DNA of 54,379 bases from NCBI GenBank assembly GCA_051867975.1, contig JBJDZM010000038.1, positions 1 to 54,379 of the forward strand, in the 5' to 3' direction. Shown one piece after another: positions 8,302 through 18,600 of this stretch; positions within the stretch are counted from its first letter, which is position 1, and each line of letters starts with the position of its first letter. Below the pieces are notes generated by a model that searched no databases, was not told the DNA's origin, and saw only the letters and a program-made list of their open reading frames with translations. The position numbers and the translations under genes were made by a program. This DNA is from SVTX01 sp051867975 (GTDB taxonomy: Bacteria; Bacillota; Clostridia; Oscillospirales; CAG-272).

Positions 8302-10242
8302 ATGCTTCCCAAACTTTTTAAACAAATTGACGGGACGTGCGAAGTGAAGATAAAAAAGTACGTCTCGGGTAAGGATATAAGTGACCTCGGCGCAGTCTCC
8401 TTCGGCGACAGAATTGATTTTACGCTGAGTGTGCCTCGCAGACTCGGTGCGCTCGGCGTTGTTTGCAGAATAGCAAAAGACGGCTGTCCTTACAAAGATA
8501 TAGAGCTTTTAAGAGAAAAGATCGACGAAACAGACGATCGCTTTTCCTTTTCGCTTGATACAAGAGAACTATGCCCTGACGAGGGCTGCGGACTCTTCTT
8601 TTACGAGTTTCTCTTCCTTCGCGGAGCGCAGACCTTGTTTACGGATACATATAACAACAAGGATTTTGTGCTTTGTGAGTCGTCCCGCTCAAAATTCCGC
8701 CTTGTAGTGAGTAAAGAGGACTATAAGACTCCCGAAAGGTTCGGGTGCGGTGTAATGTATCAGATATTTACCGACCGCTTCTTCCGTGGCGAGAGTCAAA
8801 AGGCGAAAAACATACCGGTGCGAGAGGATGCAAGGATATGCGACGATTGGGACCGAGGTATCCCCGAATATCCGCCGTATCCGGGTGCCCCGCTTAAAAA
8901 TAACACTTTTTTCGGCGGAAACCTGTGGGGAGTTGCGGAAAAACTCGATTATCTCGCCTCTCTCGGCGTGACATATATTTATTTGTGTCCGATATTTGAG
9001 GCGTATTCAAATCACAAATATGATACGGGCGATTATTCGAAGGTCGACGAGATGTTTGGCGGCGACGAGGCGTTTGACAATCTTGTAAAAAAGGCTTCGG
9101 AAAAGGGAATAGGAATTATTCTTGACGGAGTCTTCAACCACACGGGCGACGACAGCATTTACTTCAATAAGTATAAGCGGTACGGCGACGGCGGCGCGTA
9201 TAACGACCCAAATTCGCCCTATGCCGATTGGTACCGATTCCGCTCATATCCCGATGAATATGATTCATGGTGGGGAATCGGTATCCTGCCGAAGCTCAAC
9301 CATAAAAATGAAAATTGCAGAAGGTTCTTTACGGGAGAAGGCGGCATAATCGAAAAATACATTCGTCGCGGAATATCGGGCTGGCGGCTCGACGTTGCAG
9401 ACGAGCTTTCCGATGAGTTTTTGTGCGAGCTGCGTCAAAGTGCAAAAAGCGCAAGCGGCGGAGAAGCGGTGATTATCGGAGAGGTCTGGGAGAATGCGGC
9501 ACTTAAAGTTGCTTACGGACAGCGAAGAAAATATTTTCTCGGAGACCAGCTTGACAGCGTTATGAATTACCCCTTGAAAAATGCCATTGTGTCATTTTGC
9601 CTATGGGGTGACGGCGAGATGCTCTATAACACCTTGACCGAGATATACGCATCGTATCCGAGATGCGTTTCGGATAAGCTGATGAACCTGCTCGGAACGC
9701 ACGACACCGAGAGAATTATGACGGTTCTCGGGCGTGAGGATGACAATTCAGGCGAGCCTAACAGTACGCTGGCGCGATTAAGACTTTCCGAGAAAGAGCG
9801 ACAGGTCGGAATCAGACGGCTTAAGGTCGCGGCGGCGCTTCAATATACCGCATACGGAATACCGTCGGTGTATTACGGTGATGAGGTCGGACTTGAGGGC
9901 TACGGAGATCCGTTTTGCCGCATGCCGTTCCCTTGGAATGATATTGAGGGAACATACAGGGAGGATATTCTCGGGTATTACAGGATGCTCGGAAAGTTAA
10001 GACATGATGAAGAGGCATTTTCGGGCGGTGATTTCCATATCCTCGGTCACAGTAAAAACGCGATTGCGTATATCAGAGAAAAAAATGACAGCAGGATTGT
10101 TGTCATAGCGAATATGGGTGAGAGCTTTACTCTCGAGCTTCCCGACGGCGTAAGGTACAGAGATATTGAGAGCGGAGAAGAGGTTTTCGGAAATATCGGC
10201 GTCGACGCTAACCGCGCCATATTGCTCAAAGAGCTAACTTGA
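8302..10242 (+). CDS. GH13 alpha-amylase / neopullulanase-like enzyme (copy 1)
   Basis: 646 residues without signal peptide or membrane segment, so probably cytoplasmic. Residues about 1-140 form an N-terminal beta domain (neopullulanase-like); the GH13 barrel follows. All catalytic motifs are present: DGVFNHTG with Asp275, GWRLDVADE with nucleophile Asp364, IIGEVWEN with acid Glu394, LLGTHDTER with His467-Asp468. The C-terminal beta domain ends at KELT. Likely role: hydrolysis of glycogen- or starch-derived maltodextrins, complementing GlgP immediately upstream. A TIM-barrel maltogenic or cyclomaltodextrinase specificity cannot be separated by reading. The FolC-like gene follows after 13 bases. 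Confidence 0.92.
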   Translation: MLPKLFKQIDGTCEVKIKKYVSGKDISDLGAVSFGDRIDFTLSVPRRLGALGVVCRIAKDGCPYKDIELLREKIDETDDRFSFSLDTRELCPDEGCGLFFYEFLFLRGAQTLFTDTYNNKDFVLCESSRSKFRLVVSKEDYKTPERFGCGVMYQIFTDRFFRGESQKAKNIPVREDARICDDWDRGIPEYPPYPGAPLKNNTFFGGNLWGVAEKLDYLASLGVTYIYLCPIFEAYSNHKYDTGDYSKVDEMFGGDEAFDNLVKKASEKGIGIILDGVFNHTGDDSIYFNKYKRYGDGGAYNDPNSPYADWYRFRSYPDEYDSWWGIGILPKLNHKNENCRRFFTGEGGIIEKYIRRGISGWRLDVADELSDEFLCELRQSAKSASGGEAVIIGEVWENAALKVAYGQRRKYFLGDQLDSVMNYPLKNAIVSFCLWGDGEMLYNTLTEIYASYPRCVSDKLMNLLGTHDTERIMTVLGREDDNSGEPNSTLARLRLSEKERQVGIRRLKVAAALQYTAYGIPSVYYGDEVGLEGYGDPFCRMPFPWNDIEGTYREDILGYYRMLGKLRHDEEAFSGGDFHILGHSKNAIAYIREKNDSRIVVIANMGESFTLELPDGVRYRDIESGEEVFGNIGVDANRAILLKELT

Positions 10243-10255
10243 CAGGGAGAAGGCT

Positions 10256-11482
10256 ATGAAATATGTAAATTCTCTCAAATATATGAACGGCTTTGAGACG
10301 GCGACGGAAAAAAATGATATCTCGTTAAGACGGGTGAGTGAACTTTGCTCAAGGCTCGGAAGAGTCAATATAGGTACTAACAGTATCTTTATCCCGTCAG
10401 GCACGGCAGGGCATGCAACGGCAGTAATGCTTGAATCCGTCATTAAGCATGCCGGATACAGGGTGGGACGGATATCGTCCGAGTACGCTTTGGATTCACG
10501 AAAAATCGTAAGCCTCGACGGCGAATATGCGCCTATCGAGGAATATAACCGCGCGGTGGCGGAGATTAAATCCGTAGTCATTAATAATCCCGACGGGGAA
10601 TATCTCAGAGAAGAGGTCACTTTTGCGCTGGCGCTCCTTCTTTGCAAGATGCATGCCGCCGAATATGTCATTATCGAGGCACCTATATCGGGTGATTGCG
10701 GATTTGCATCCCTTTGCGCGCCGTATGATTTGGTTATCGCGCCCACTGTGTATGACGGCGACTCTTCGGTGGTGGCGGTATGCGACGCGATAAGGCGCGG
10801 CGTGCGTGAGGTCGTAAGCGGAAATCAGAAAAAAGCGATATACGATATGATATCAAGCGCGTGTGTGGCAAACGGAGCAAGACTGACTCTCACCTCAAAA
10901 ACAAGCTTTAAGACAGAAAAATGTTCAAGCATAGCTATCTCATTTTCTTACGGAGACCGCAGCGGCTACACGCTGAAAAGCCCGTCACTGATACAGAGGG
11001 AGTGCGCAATGCTTGTCATTGAGTCCGCGCTGGCAATAAGGCGTGACGGGGTAAAAATGCCTTGGGCGAGCATTACCTCGGGGCTTAGTTCGGCGGCGAA
11101 CACGGGCTGCTTTGAGACACTGTCGGTCTCTCCTCTGCTCATGCTTGATACGGCGTGTACGGAAAATGAAATAAAACAGCTTCTACTGACACTTGACGAG
11201 GTGTTCGGAGTCGGGCAGGTGAGGGATATTGCACTTTGTTTTCAGTCGGGAAATGAACATCTCGCCGAGTTTTTCAGTGAAATTGGAGTGTCTTCTCTTA
11301 TTGTTGTCGGCGAGATGAAAAATTCCGGTGACAGCACGGGGAAAGTTGCCTGCAAGAACTGCAAGGAAGCGGCAAAAACCGTTGTAGGAACAATGAAAAA
11401 CGATATTGACACGGTCTGTCTGGGTTCGCTGAGGTTTGAAAGCGAGCTTCGGGAAGAGATTGTCAAAGTGATAAACTATTAG
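10256..11482 (+). CDS. FolC/Mur-ligase-like protein with degenerate active site (copy 1)
   Basis: 408 residues. The layout follows folylpolyglutamate synthase: YMNGFETATEKN then LCSRLG at the start, a P-loop position followed by AVMLESVIKHAGYRVGRISSEY (compare AAMLASIL..AGYKVGLFTSPH), YVIIEAPISG (compare YAVIEVGLGG), and the terminal CLGSLRFESELREEI. The ATP loop GTNGKGST reads GTAGHATA (49-56), so the Lys is His53. The second signature DGAHN reads DTACT (298-302), and the GRLE element reads GCFE. It should not be an active ligase. It lies 13 bases after the amylase with a GGGAGAAGG ribosome site, so it is in that operon. Function unknown; a pseudoenzyme is inferred. The open frame is kept in both copies. 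Confidence 0.7.
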   Translation: MKYVNSLKYMNGFETATEKNDISLRRVSELCSRLGRVNIGTNSIFIPSGTAGHATAVMLESVIKHAGYRVGRISSEYALDSRKIVSLDGEYAPIEEYNRAVAEIKSVVINNPDGEYLREEVTFALALLLCKMHAAEYVIIEAPISGDCGFASLCAPYDLVIAPTVYDGDSSVVAVCDAIRRGVREVVSGNQKKAIYDMISSACVANGARLTLTSKTSFKTEKCSSIAISFSYGDRSGYTLKSPSLIQRECAMLVIESALAIRRDGVKMPWASITSGLSSAANTGCFETLSVSPLLMLDTACTENEIKQLLLTLDEVFGVGQVRDIALCFQSGNEHLAEFFSEIGVSSLIVVGEMKNSGDSTGKVACKNCKEAAKTVVGTMKNDIDTVCLGSLRFESELREEIVKVINY

Positions 11483-11558
11483 ATTAAAATGTCTTACATA
11501 AAGACCTTTTAAAATAAATGTGCAAAGCGCACTATAATCATGAAAGTGAGGAAAAAAC

Positions 11559-12326
11559 ATGAAAATCACAAAAATTGCGGCATTATTTTTAGGACTTATG
11601 ATGCTTTTATCGCTATTTACCGCGTGCGATATGGATGACCCCAAGGCAATGCAGGCGAATGCCGCGCTGAAGCTTTTAGAGGCTCCGTATATCATGACCA
11701 TGAAGATGGACTACTCATGCGATGATGCGGAAATAAACGAGGTGCTTCAAGAAATCTCAGGCTCGGAGATATCCATGAACGTCGACGGCAAAAACTTTAT
11801 TTTGACAATGACTACACTCGGACAAAACGTCGAGTACGTGTTCGCAGACAATGTTCTCTACATGGAAGTCATGGGAATGAAGTTTAAGAGCGAGGTCAGC
11901 GAGGAGGATATCGATGAGATGCTTGACATCGGTGTGTCAAATATTGACGATTTGAGCGTTGATGCGTTTTCATCCGTTAAGACAGACAAACGCGCAGACG
12001 GCAGTGTTGAGATTAGCTGCAAGGGCTTTACAAGTGAGGCGAACGAGATGATCTCATCTCTGCTTGAGTCATTGGAGGCAATCGGAGACACGACGAAGGT
12101 CGAAATTGACAAGGACAACTTTGAGTATGTCGTTGTCATCGGAAAAGACGGAAGCTATGAGTCGATATCGATGTCTTTGATTATCAATATCGATGTTGAC
12201 GGCGATAAACTTGCGGTAAAGTATGATGCAAACATGAAGTTCAACTATGAGGATGCCGTAAAGGTGAATGCGCCTGCTGACGCAGATGATTATTTTGATG
12301 CGGGAGACTTCGGCGGACTCGGTTGA
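11559..12326 (+). CDS. Putative lipoprotein, unknown function (copy 1)
   Basis: 255 residues. N-terminus MKITKIAALFLGLMMLLSL with lipobox FTAC gives a lipid-anchored Cys at about residue 23. The mature part is acidic and looks rich in beta strands with repeated ISMNVDGKNF / MSLIINIDVDG patterns, somewhat like LolA/LppX-type folds. No family is assigned. A GTGAGG ribosome site and a nearby TATAAT (11533-11538, weak -35) suggest it may have its own promoter. It ends in a Gly/Asp-rich tail. Confidence 0.7.
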   Translation: MKITKIAALFLGLMMLLSLFTACDMDDPKAMQANAALKLLEAPYIMTMKMDYSCDDAEINEVLQEISGSEISMNVDGKNFILTMTTLGQNVEYVFADNVLYMEVMGMKFKSEVSEEDIDEMLDIGVSNIDDLSVDAFSSVKTDKRADGSVEISCKGFTSEANEMISSLLESLEAIGDTTKVEIDKDNFEYVVVIGKDGSYESISMSLIINIDVDGDKLAVKYDANMKFNYEDAVKVNAPADADDYFDAGDFGGLG

Positions 12327-12452
12327 AGAGAGAGGCAGTATAAAAAGCGCAGTACCAAGATTTGAAGCGTGAGGTCTTCCGCTTCACGCGCAGAAATCAT
12401 AATATATAAATAAAATGAACATTGCGGCATCGAACCGCAAAGAAAAAACGCC

Positions 12453-12497
12453 GGGGTGTCTCAAATGCAAAATGCATTTGAGACACCCCCATTTTTT
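12453..12497 (+). terminator. Strong intrinsic terminator after the lipoprotein (copy 1)
   Basis: A 17-base perfect stem (GGGGTGTCTCAAATGCA and its complement), three-base loop, then CATTTTTT. It separates the amylase-FolC-lipoprotein block from enolase. The 12327-12452 stretch before it holds only small hairpins, for example TTGCGG/CCGCAA. Confidence 0.92.
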
Positions 12498-12558
12498 CGC
12501 ATATAACCGGCTCATTCAGTAAATAATAGATTTACAAAAAGGAAAGGCTGGAAGTAAT

Positions 12559-13884
12559 ATGATAAAACCTCAAATAATAAAATGCAGCGGCCGCGAGATA
12601 CTCGACTCGCGCGGAAATCCCACCGTTGAGGCGACGGTAATACTGTCGGACGGCTCAATAGGAGTTGCAAGCGTTCCTTCGGGTGCATCGACGGGAATTT
12701 ACGAAGCGGTTGAGAAAAGAGACGGCGACAGCGAAAGATACGGAGGGCGCGGAGTACTCGGCGCGGTCGGAAATATATGCAAGTATATATCCCCCGAGAT
12801 AGTGGGATGCTATGCGGCAGAGCAGTCGGCACTCGACAGACTTTTATGTGAGCTTGACGGCACCGAAAACAAATCGAAACTCGGCGCAAACGCAACTTTA
12901 GCGGTGTCACTCGCAAACGCCCGTGCATGCGCGGCATCATACCGCATGCCGCTTTACAGGTGGCTTGGCGGCTCAAGAGCGGTAAGACTGCCGATACCGA
13001 TGATGAATATTTTGAACGGCGGAGCGCATGCCTCAAATAACGTTGAGATACAGGAGTTTATGATAGTGCCGATAGGAGCGTCCTCGTTTGCGGATGCGTT
13101 GCGAATGGGAAGCGAGATATATCACACGCTCGGTGATATTCTCAAGAGCAGAGGGCTTAGTGTAAGCGTTGGCGACGAAGGCGGTTATGCACCGAATCTT
13201 GAATCGGATGCTATGGCGGTCGAATATATTATTGAAGCGATAGAGAAGAGCGGGTATAGTACCGACGAGGTGAAGATTGCGCTCGACGTTGCATCAAGTG
13301 AGTGGTTCATAGAGCAAAGCGGAGTTTATGAAATGCCCAAAAGACGTATAAAACAGAGCAGAGAAGAGTTGATGACGTATTATTCCGATTTGCTCGCAAA
13401 ATATCCGATTGTATCGATTGAGGACCCGCTTGATCAGAGGGACTTTCAAGGATGGGCAGAGTTGACGCGAAATCAAGGTGAGAGATGTATGCTCGTAGGC
13501 GACGACCTATTCGTCACAAATCCAAAGCGTTTCATGCAGGGCATATCCGAGGGAGCGGCAAACGCGATCCTCGTTAAGCCCAATCAGATAGGAACGCTCA
13601 GCGAGGTGATGGAGGTCACCGACATTGCCGCCACGGCAGGATATTCTTATATTTTATCCCACCGTTCCGGAGAGACCGAGGACACGTCGATTGCGGATAT
13701 TGCGGTTGCAACGGGTGCGGCTTTTATCAAGTCCGGCGCACCTGCGCGAAGCGACAGGGTGGCAAAATACAACAGACTTCTCCGAATTGAGGCTTCTCTC
13801 GGAAACAGCGCGCGCTACGGACTGAATAATGAGAATATACGTCCGAGCGCAGCAACGCATTGCGGAGAGCAGAATCTTTCGTGA
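12559..13884 (+). CDS. eno: Enolase (copy 1)
   Basis: 441 residues. Interconverts 2-phosphoglycerate and phosphoenolpyruvate in the cytoplasm. Motifs: GREILDSRGNPTVE at the start, SGASTGIYEA loop, NGGAHASNNVEIQEFM, GDEGGYAPNL with the catalytic Glu, SIEDPLDQRD metal ligands, ILVKPNQIGT with the catalytic Lys, SHRSGETED. All appear intact. The AAAGGAAAGG ribosome site lies about 9-16 bases before the ATG. It is a single-gene unit between two terminators. Whether another eno exists elsewhere cannot be seen. Confidence 0.95.
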   Translation: MIKPQIIKCSGREILDSRGNPTVEATVILSDGSIGVASVPSGASTGIYEAVEKRDGDSERYGGRGVLGAVGNICKYISPEIVGCYAAEQSALDRLLCELDGTENKSKLGANATLAVSLANARACAASYRMPLYRWLGGSRAVRLPIPMMNILNGGAHASNNVEIQEFMIVPIGASSFADALRMGSEIYHTLGDILKSRGLSVSVGDEGGYAPNLESDAMAVEYIIEAIEKSGYSTDEVKIALDVASSEWFIEQSGVYEMPKRRIKQSREELMTYYSDLLAKYPIVSIEDPLDQRDFQGWAELTRNQGERCMLVGDDLFVTNPKRFMQGISEGAANAILVKPNQIGTLSEVMEVTDIAATAGYSYILSHRSGETEDTSIADIAVATGAAFIKSGAPARSDRVAKYNRLLRIEASLGNSARYGLNNENIRPSAATHCGEQNLS

Positions 13885-13897
13885 AAAGAAAAATCAA

Positions 13898-13937
13898 AGC
13901 GAAAAGGCATGTCTTGCGGCATGCTTTTTCGGCTTTT
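13898..13937 (+). terminator. Terminator after enolase (copy 1)
   Basis: Stem GAAAAGGCATG / CATGCTTTTTC (one G-T pair) extended by AGC/GCT, followed by a short TTTT. It lies 14 bases after the enolase stop codon. Confidence 0.7.
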
Positions 13938-13977
13938 GTATATATTTTATAAAAATTCTTTTTCTTGATAACAACTA

Positions 13978-14006
13978 TTGACAAGGATACTGTTTTTTGA
14001 TATAAT
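13978..14006 (+). promoter_or_regulatory. Sigma-A promoter of the solute-binding protein gene (copy 1)
   Basis: Perfect TTGACA (13978-13983) and TATAAT (14001-14006), spacer 17. The leader to the start codon at 14094 is about 80 bases, with an AAGGAGGAG ribosome site. Confidence 0.88.
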
Positions 14007-14093
14007 AAAACAAATAATTATACTTGGGCAGTTTGCGTGCATATGTGTTTCTGCTTCGTACCGCTTGAGGTATATGTTGTAAGGAGGAGAAAA

Positions 14094-15563
14094 ATGAAAT
14101 TTTATTTGAGAATGTTGTTGCTTTTGATGGCTGCAATTCTCTCACTTTCGGTCTTTGTGGGTTGTGATAAGCCCACAGAGGATGAAACCGGCGGAGAGGA
14201 AGAAACCGACGACCCCACAAGTATATTTCCTGATGTCGAACGAAAAAACTACAATGAGGACTTTAATATATACGTCCAGCAGGCAAATAACGAACCCAAA
14301 ATGTATTATTTGAGCGAGGATGATAACGACGGAAGTCCGATGGATGAGGCTGTTTACAGACGCCAGGACAGAGTTGAGAAGTATCTTGGCGTTGATATAG
14401 TCGGAGTAAAGTATCCCGACACCGACTACAACACATATAACAAAAAAGTTCAAACTGCAGTTCAAAACATGGATGGAACGCTTGATGCGCTTATCACGCA
14501 CCCTCACGGTGCAGTACCAAACCTTATTTCGGATAACCTACTTATGGATCTCGGAGAATTTGAGGGAATCGACCTTGACGCCGAATATTGGAATATCAAC
14601 GTTATGGAAGACCTTGAGCTTAAGGGTAACTATTTTCTCGGAATCAGTGACTACAATATTTTGAACACGCATGTAATTGCGTTCAACAAGGATTTGCTTG
14701 CGCAGTATGATTCTTCTTTGGATAAGTCGGTATATGATACTGTTAAGGATATGGAATGGACCCTTGACGAAATGATCGACCTTGCAGGACTTGTGTATTC
14801 GGATAGAACAGGTGACGGCAAGACCGTCGACGATACGTACGGAATCACAGCATCAGTTTTTGTAGCATTTGCCGGATTCCTTACATCGAGTGATATTCCT
14901 ATGATGAAGCAGAATGAGCAGAGCGGTGCTTATCAGGTGGCGATCAACCAGTCTCTGTACTTTGAGAAGGCTGAAGGACTGATAACCAAGCTCAGAGAAC
15001 TTTCCTCTTCGAATTGTGCATTCTTTGATTTTCCAAGTACCACCGGTTTCCATACTCGCTCGATTCCGCTTTCAACCGGAAGGGCACTTATGGAAACGGT
15101 CTACACCATACATTTGAAAGACCTTCTTAACTATAACCTGGAGTTTGGCGTGCTTCCATACCCGATGTATGACCGTGACCAGGCAAGCACCGGTTATAAG
15201 TCGCTCCAGTGGGGAGGATATATCGGAGTTCTTTCGTATTTGAAGAACCCTATAATGGTTGCTGAGACACTTGAGATGCTCTCCTTCTACTCCGAGAATG
15301 TTAGAATAACATTCTATGAAAAGCTCCTCGGAAAGCAGGTTGCAAACATGCCTGACGACGTTGCAATGTTTGACATTGTATGGAACAGCCTGTCTACCGA
15401 CGTAGGTCAGACTTTCTTGGAGGTATCTGACGGCAGAGGTGTCTGCTATACAGTTTCCGAACTTATTGACCCCAGTGCAACAAAGAATCTTGCTTCCTAC
15501 ATAAACGGAAAAGAGACCTTGGTAAACGAGAGCTTCAGAAAATTCATTAATAATATTGACTAA
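14094..15563 (+). CDS. Extracellular solute-binding lipoprotein, family 1 type (copy 1)
   Basis: 489 residues from the ATG at 14094 (AAGGAGGAG ribosome site); the upstream frame to 14037 would break the signal peptide. N-terminus MKFYLRMLLLLMAAILSLS plus lipobox VFVGC marks a lipoprotein, followed by an acidic linker. The body looks like ABC-transporter binding proteins for sugars or oligosaccharides: YFLGISDYNI, VIAFNKDLL, WTLDEMIDLA (compare TWDELLE.A), DDTYGITAS, LQWGGYIGVL. No permease or ATPase gene is adjacent. The substrate cannot be read from sequence. Confidence 0.85.
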   Translation: MKFYLRMLLLLMAAILSLSVFVGCDKPTEDETGGEEETDDPTSIFPDVERKNYNEDFNIYVQQANNEPKMYYLSEDDNDGSPMDEAVYRRQDRVEKYLGVDIVGVKYPDTDYNTYNKKVQTAVQNMDGTLDALITHPHGAVPNLISDNLLMDLGEFEGIDLDAEYWNINVMEDLELKGNYFLGISDYNILNTHVIAFNKDLLAQYDSSLDKSVYDTVKDMEWTLDEMIDLAGLVYSDRTGDGKTVDDTYGITASVFVAFAGFLTSSDIPMMKQNEQSGAYQVAINQSLYFEKAEGLITKLRELSSSNCAFFDFPSTTGFHTRSIPLSTGRALMETVYTIHLKDLLNYNLEFGVLPYPMYDRDQASTGYKSLQWGGYIGVLSYLKNPIMVAETLEMLSFYSENVRITFYEKLLGKQVANMPDDVAMFDIVWNSLSTDVGQTFLEVSDGRGVCYTVSELIDPSATKNLASYINGKETLVNESFRKFINNID

Positions 15564-15578
15564 TAGTTTCAAAGTAAG

Positions 15579-15608
15579 ACCGTCGGAAGTCCCGAGACTT
15601 CCGACGGT
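15579..15608. terminator. Bidirectional terminator between solute-binding gene and addA (copy 1)
   Basis: Twelve-base perfect stem ACCGTCGGAAGT / ACTTCCGACGGT with a six-base loop, followed by TTGTTTATTTTATTT on the + strand. It lies between convergent genes. Confidence 0.88.
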
Positions 15609-15612
15609 TTGT

Positions 15613-18600
15613 TTATTTTATTTCAATGCTGTCGCCGAGGGCGAGAGAATAGATGAAGATTTTGTCGGGTTTTCGCGAAAAGATTTTTCTTATTGCATAT
15701 TCGTACTGTGCGAGTTGTTCTGCATGAGTTTCTCTCATTCGTTGTGTGAAAAGGGAAGTATCGCTGCGCTCCTCGGGCGTTATTCTGTCGGTTTTGTAAT
15801 CACAAAGAATAATTGAGCCGTCAGGCATTTCAAGTAACAGGTCAATAGAGCCTTGAACGTAGATTTTTCTGCCCTTGACGATTTTTTTGAGGTCTTCGCT
15901 CTGAGTTAGATCCGATGCAGAGCGGAACATGCCGAAATGGAATTCACGCCGTATATTTTTTGCCTGACGCACATATTTGTAAAGCTCACTGCCAAAAAAG
16001 CCTTTTATCTGCAAGCGGTTGATGATTTTTGCCGTTCTGTCGCTTATAAATCGCGACTCGGTAAGTCGCAGAATTTCATCTTCAATGCCGTTCTTCTCGA
16101 TATTTTCGTAGTCGCAGAATTGTAAAAAAGCGTGACAAGCGGTTCCTATCTCTGCCGCGGTCGGCTTTTTGTTTATCTCCAGCAGACTGTCAAAATCGGG
16201 TCTTGACGAACGCATAAGCTCGATACGAGCCTTTATCTGCCGTGCGCTCTCCGTGTCTCCCTCGGAATTGTATTCGTCATCCTCGGAAAAGAGTTTTCCC
16301 GTCGGGATCGGAACAAATACCGTATCGTCGAGCATGTGTGATGATATCTTGGATGCGGCAATTTTTGAGGGGATATTTGCAAGCAATGCCGATTCGGGGC
16401 TTTCGTTTTCCTTTAGGTTCATCAGCGCGGCAAGTTCTTTGTCCTCCCCGACCGAGGCTGAGGACTGAATATTTGCAAGCGGGCGAGAGAATGGCGCAGT
16501 CAAAGAGACTTTTTTCTTGTCAAATATCTTTATGTCACAAATCTTTTCCGCATCGTCACCTTTTGCGAGAGTCAAAAGAATCCAATTTATGTATGTTCGG
16601 CTCTTTTTAATCTCATACATCGGGTCGGCAGTATTTCTCAGCCGTTTGAGATATTCAGCGTATGGCTTAGAAATCGTCGCGGTTATGACAAGACGCTCCC
16701 TTGCACGGGTGAGAGCGACGTAGAAAATACGTGCTTCTTCCTCAAGCTGCTTGAGCTTGTTGTATTTATCAACCGATTTGTATATCGGATTGTCCTCATA
16801 TCGCATGGAAATGTTTTCAATCGCATTCTCCGAATACTCGGGCGGCAGCTTCATTGAAGGTCCGAATTCCTTATTGAATATGAGCGGATATCTGTTTTGC
16901 ATGTTGAACTGCTTGCCGAATCCGAAAAGCAGACAGACATTGAATTCAAGTCCTTTTGATTGGTGTATGCTCATGATTCTTATCGCATCTGTGACCTTTG
17001 CGTCGGGTTCCGCACCTGCTTCGCCCTTTTCCATGATGTCCTTGAAATAGTTTATAAAGCTATACAAACTGCTCCAGGTAGTCATAACGTATCTGCATGC
17101 AGAGTCGTAGAGATAAGTGAAAGCGTCGGTCTTTGTGAGGGCGGAATATTTTTCCGAGGAAATAAGGCTTTTTATGAGCTTGTCGGCACTCATTCTACCC
17201 GAGAAAAGGCGCATTTTTTCAATCGTCGAGATGAATGAAGTGCATTTTTCCGAAAGCTCCGGCAATTCTTCCGACTCGGAGCAGAGAAGCATCGCATCGT
17301 AAAGTGAGCGGGAATTGTCCGATGCCTTTCGTATCTTTATAATCTCTTCAAGAGTAAAATCGGGTTTGTATACGTCACTTTTTGACGTGAGTATATGGCA
17401 CAGAGGCATATCGTCGCGCGGATTGTCAATTACCGACAGAAGATTGACAAGCAGACGCATATCCTCGGTCTCAAAAAGCTCGCCTTTATTTGACAGAGTG
17501 TATTTGATATTGAGCGCGCCAAGTGCACGTATCAGCGGCTTGATATAAATGTTAGAACGCACCAAAACCGCAATATTTCCGGCAGTAATCGGCGTTCCGT
17601 CGGCATTTTTACCGTTTTTCAGAAGAGAAGCGATCTCATTTGCCGCAACTATTGCCTCATCTGCAAGATTACCGGCGTTTTCCCCGGAATATCCTTCGGA
17701 TGAGTCCTGCTCATACGGTTTTTCCTCCTCGCAATCGTCTTCACAATCGTCCTCACAATCTTCCGGTGTCTGAACGATGTTTATGCTGACATTGGGGCTT
17801 AGATAATCCTCGTACGGTCTGCCTTTTCCGAATTTGAGGTCATCTTCGGGTGTGTATCCGATGCTCTCGGAGAAGGCGGAGAAAATATTTGAGCAGACCG
17901 AGTTCGTAAACTTAATGACATTTTCATCGCATCTGAAATTTTCCGACATAAATATCGTGCTTCCGCCGTCGACATCTTTCGGCACAGTGTCATTTTCTTT
18001 GTCATAGAGTTTGAATTTTCTTCGATAATCGGCGAAAATCGACGGCTCTGCCTCGCGGAAGCCGTAAATACTTTGTTTGATGTCGCCGACCATGAAGCGG
18101 TGTGAGCCTCCGATAAGCGCGAATATCGTGTCCTGTATTTCGTTTACATCCTGATATTCGTCGATATAGACCTCATCGAATTTCTCGGACAGACTTTTTG
18201 CGTATTCCGTCGGCTTGCCGTCATCGTCTACGAGCAATTTGAGCATGAATTTCGGCATATCGGCAAACTCGCAGACTCCGCGGTGTCTCTTTTCCTCGGA
18301 GTATTTCTCGTCAAAGCAGACGAGAATGTCATAGAGAAGAGCGCACATGTCCGAATAAACCGAGAAAAGCTGCTGAAGTCTCTCTTCGGAGAGATAAAGA
18401 TATGATTTTGCAAGATTTTTTACCTTGTTGTTGAGGTCGGTGCGTAAATCCTTGTAATACTCGCTAAGCTCACTTTTCATGTCCTTTGGAATAGGGGTTA
18501 TCCTGCCCGGCTTGTAAAGTTCAAACGCACTCTTAACCCCGTCATAGCCGCCGTCCTCGATGGCGACGAGCAGTAAGTGGCAAAGCTCGGCGTTTTGGAG

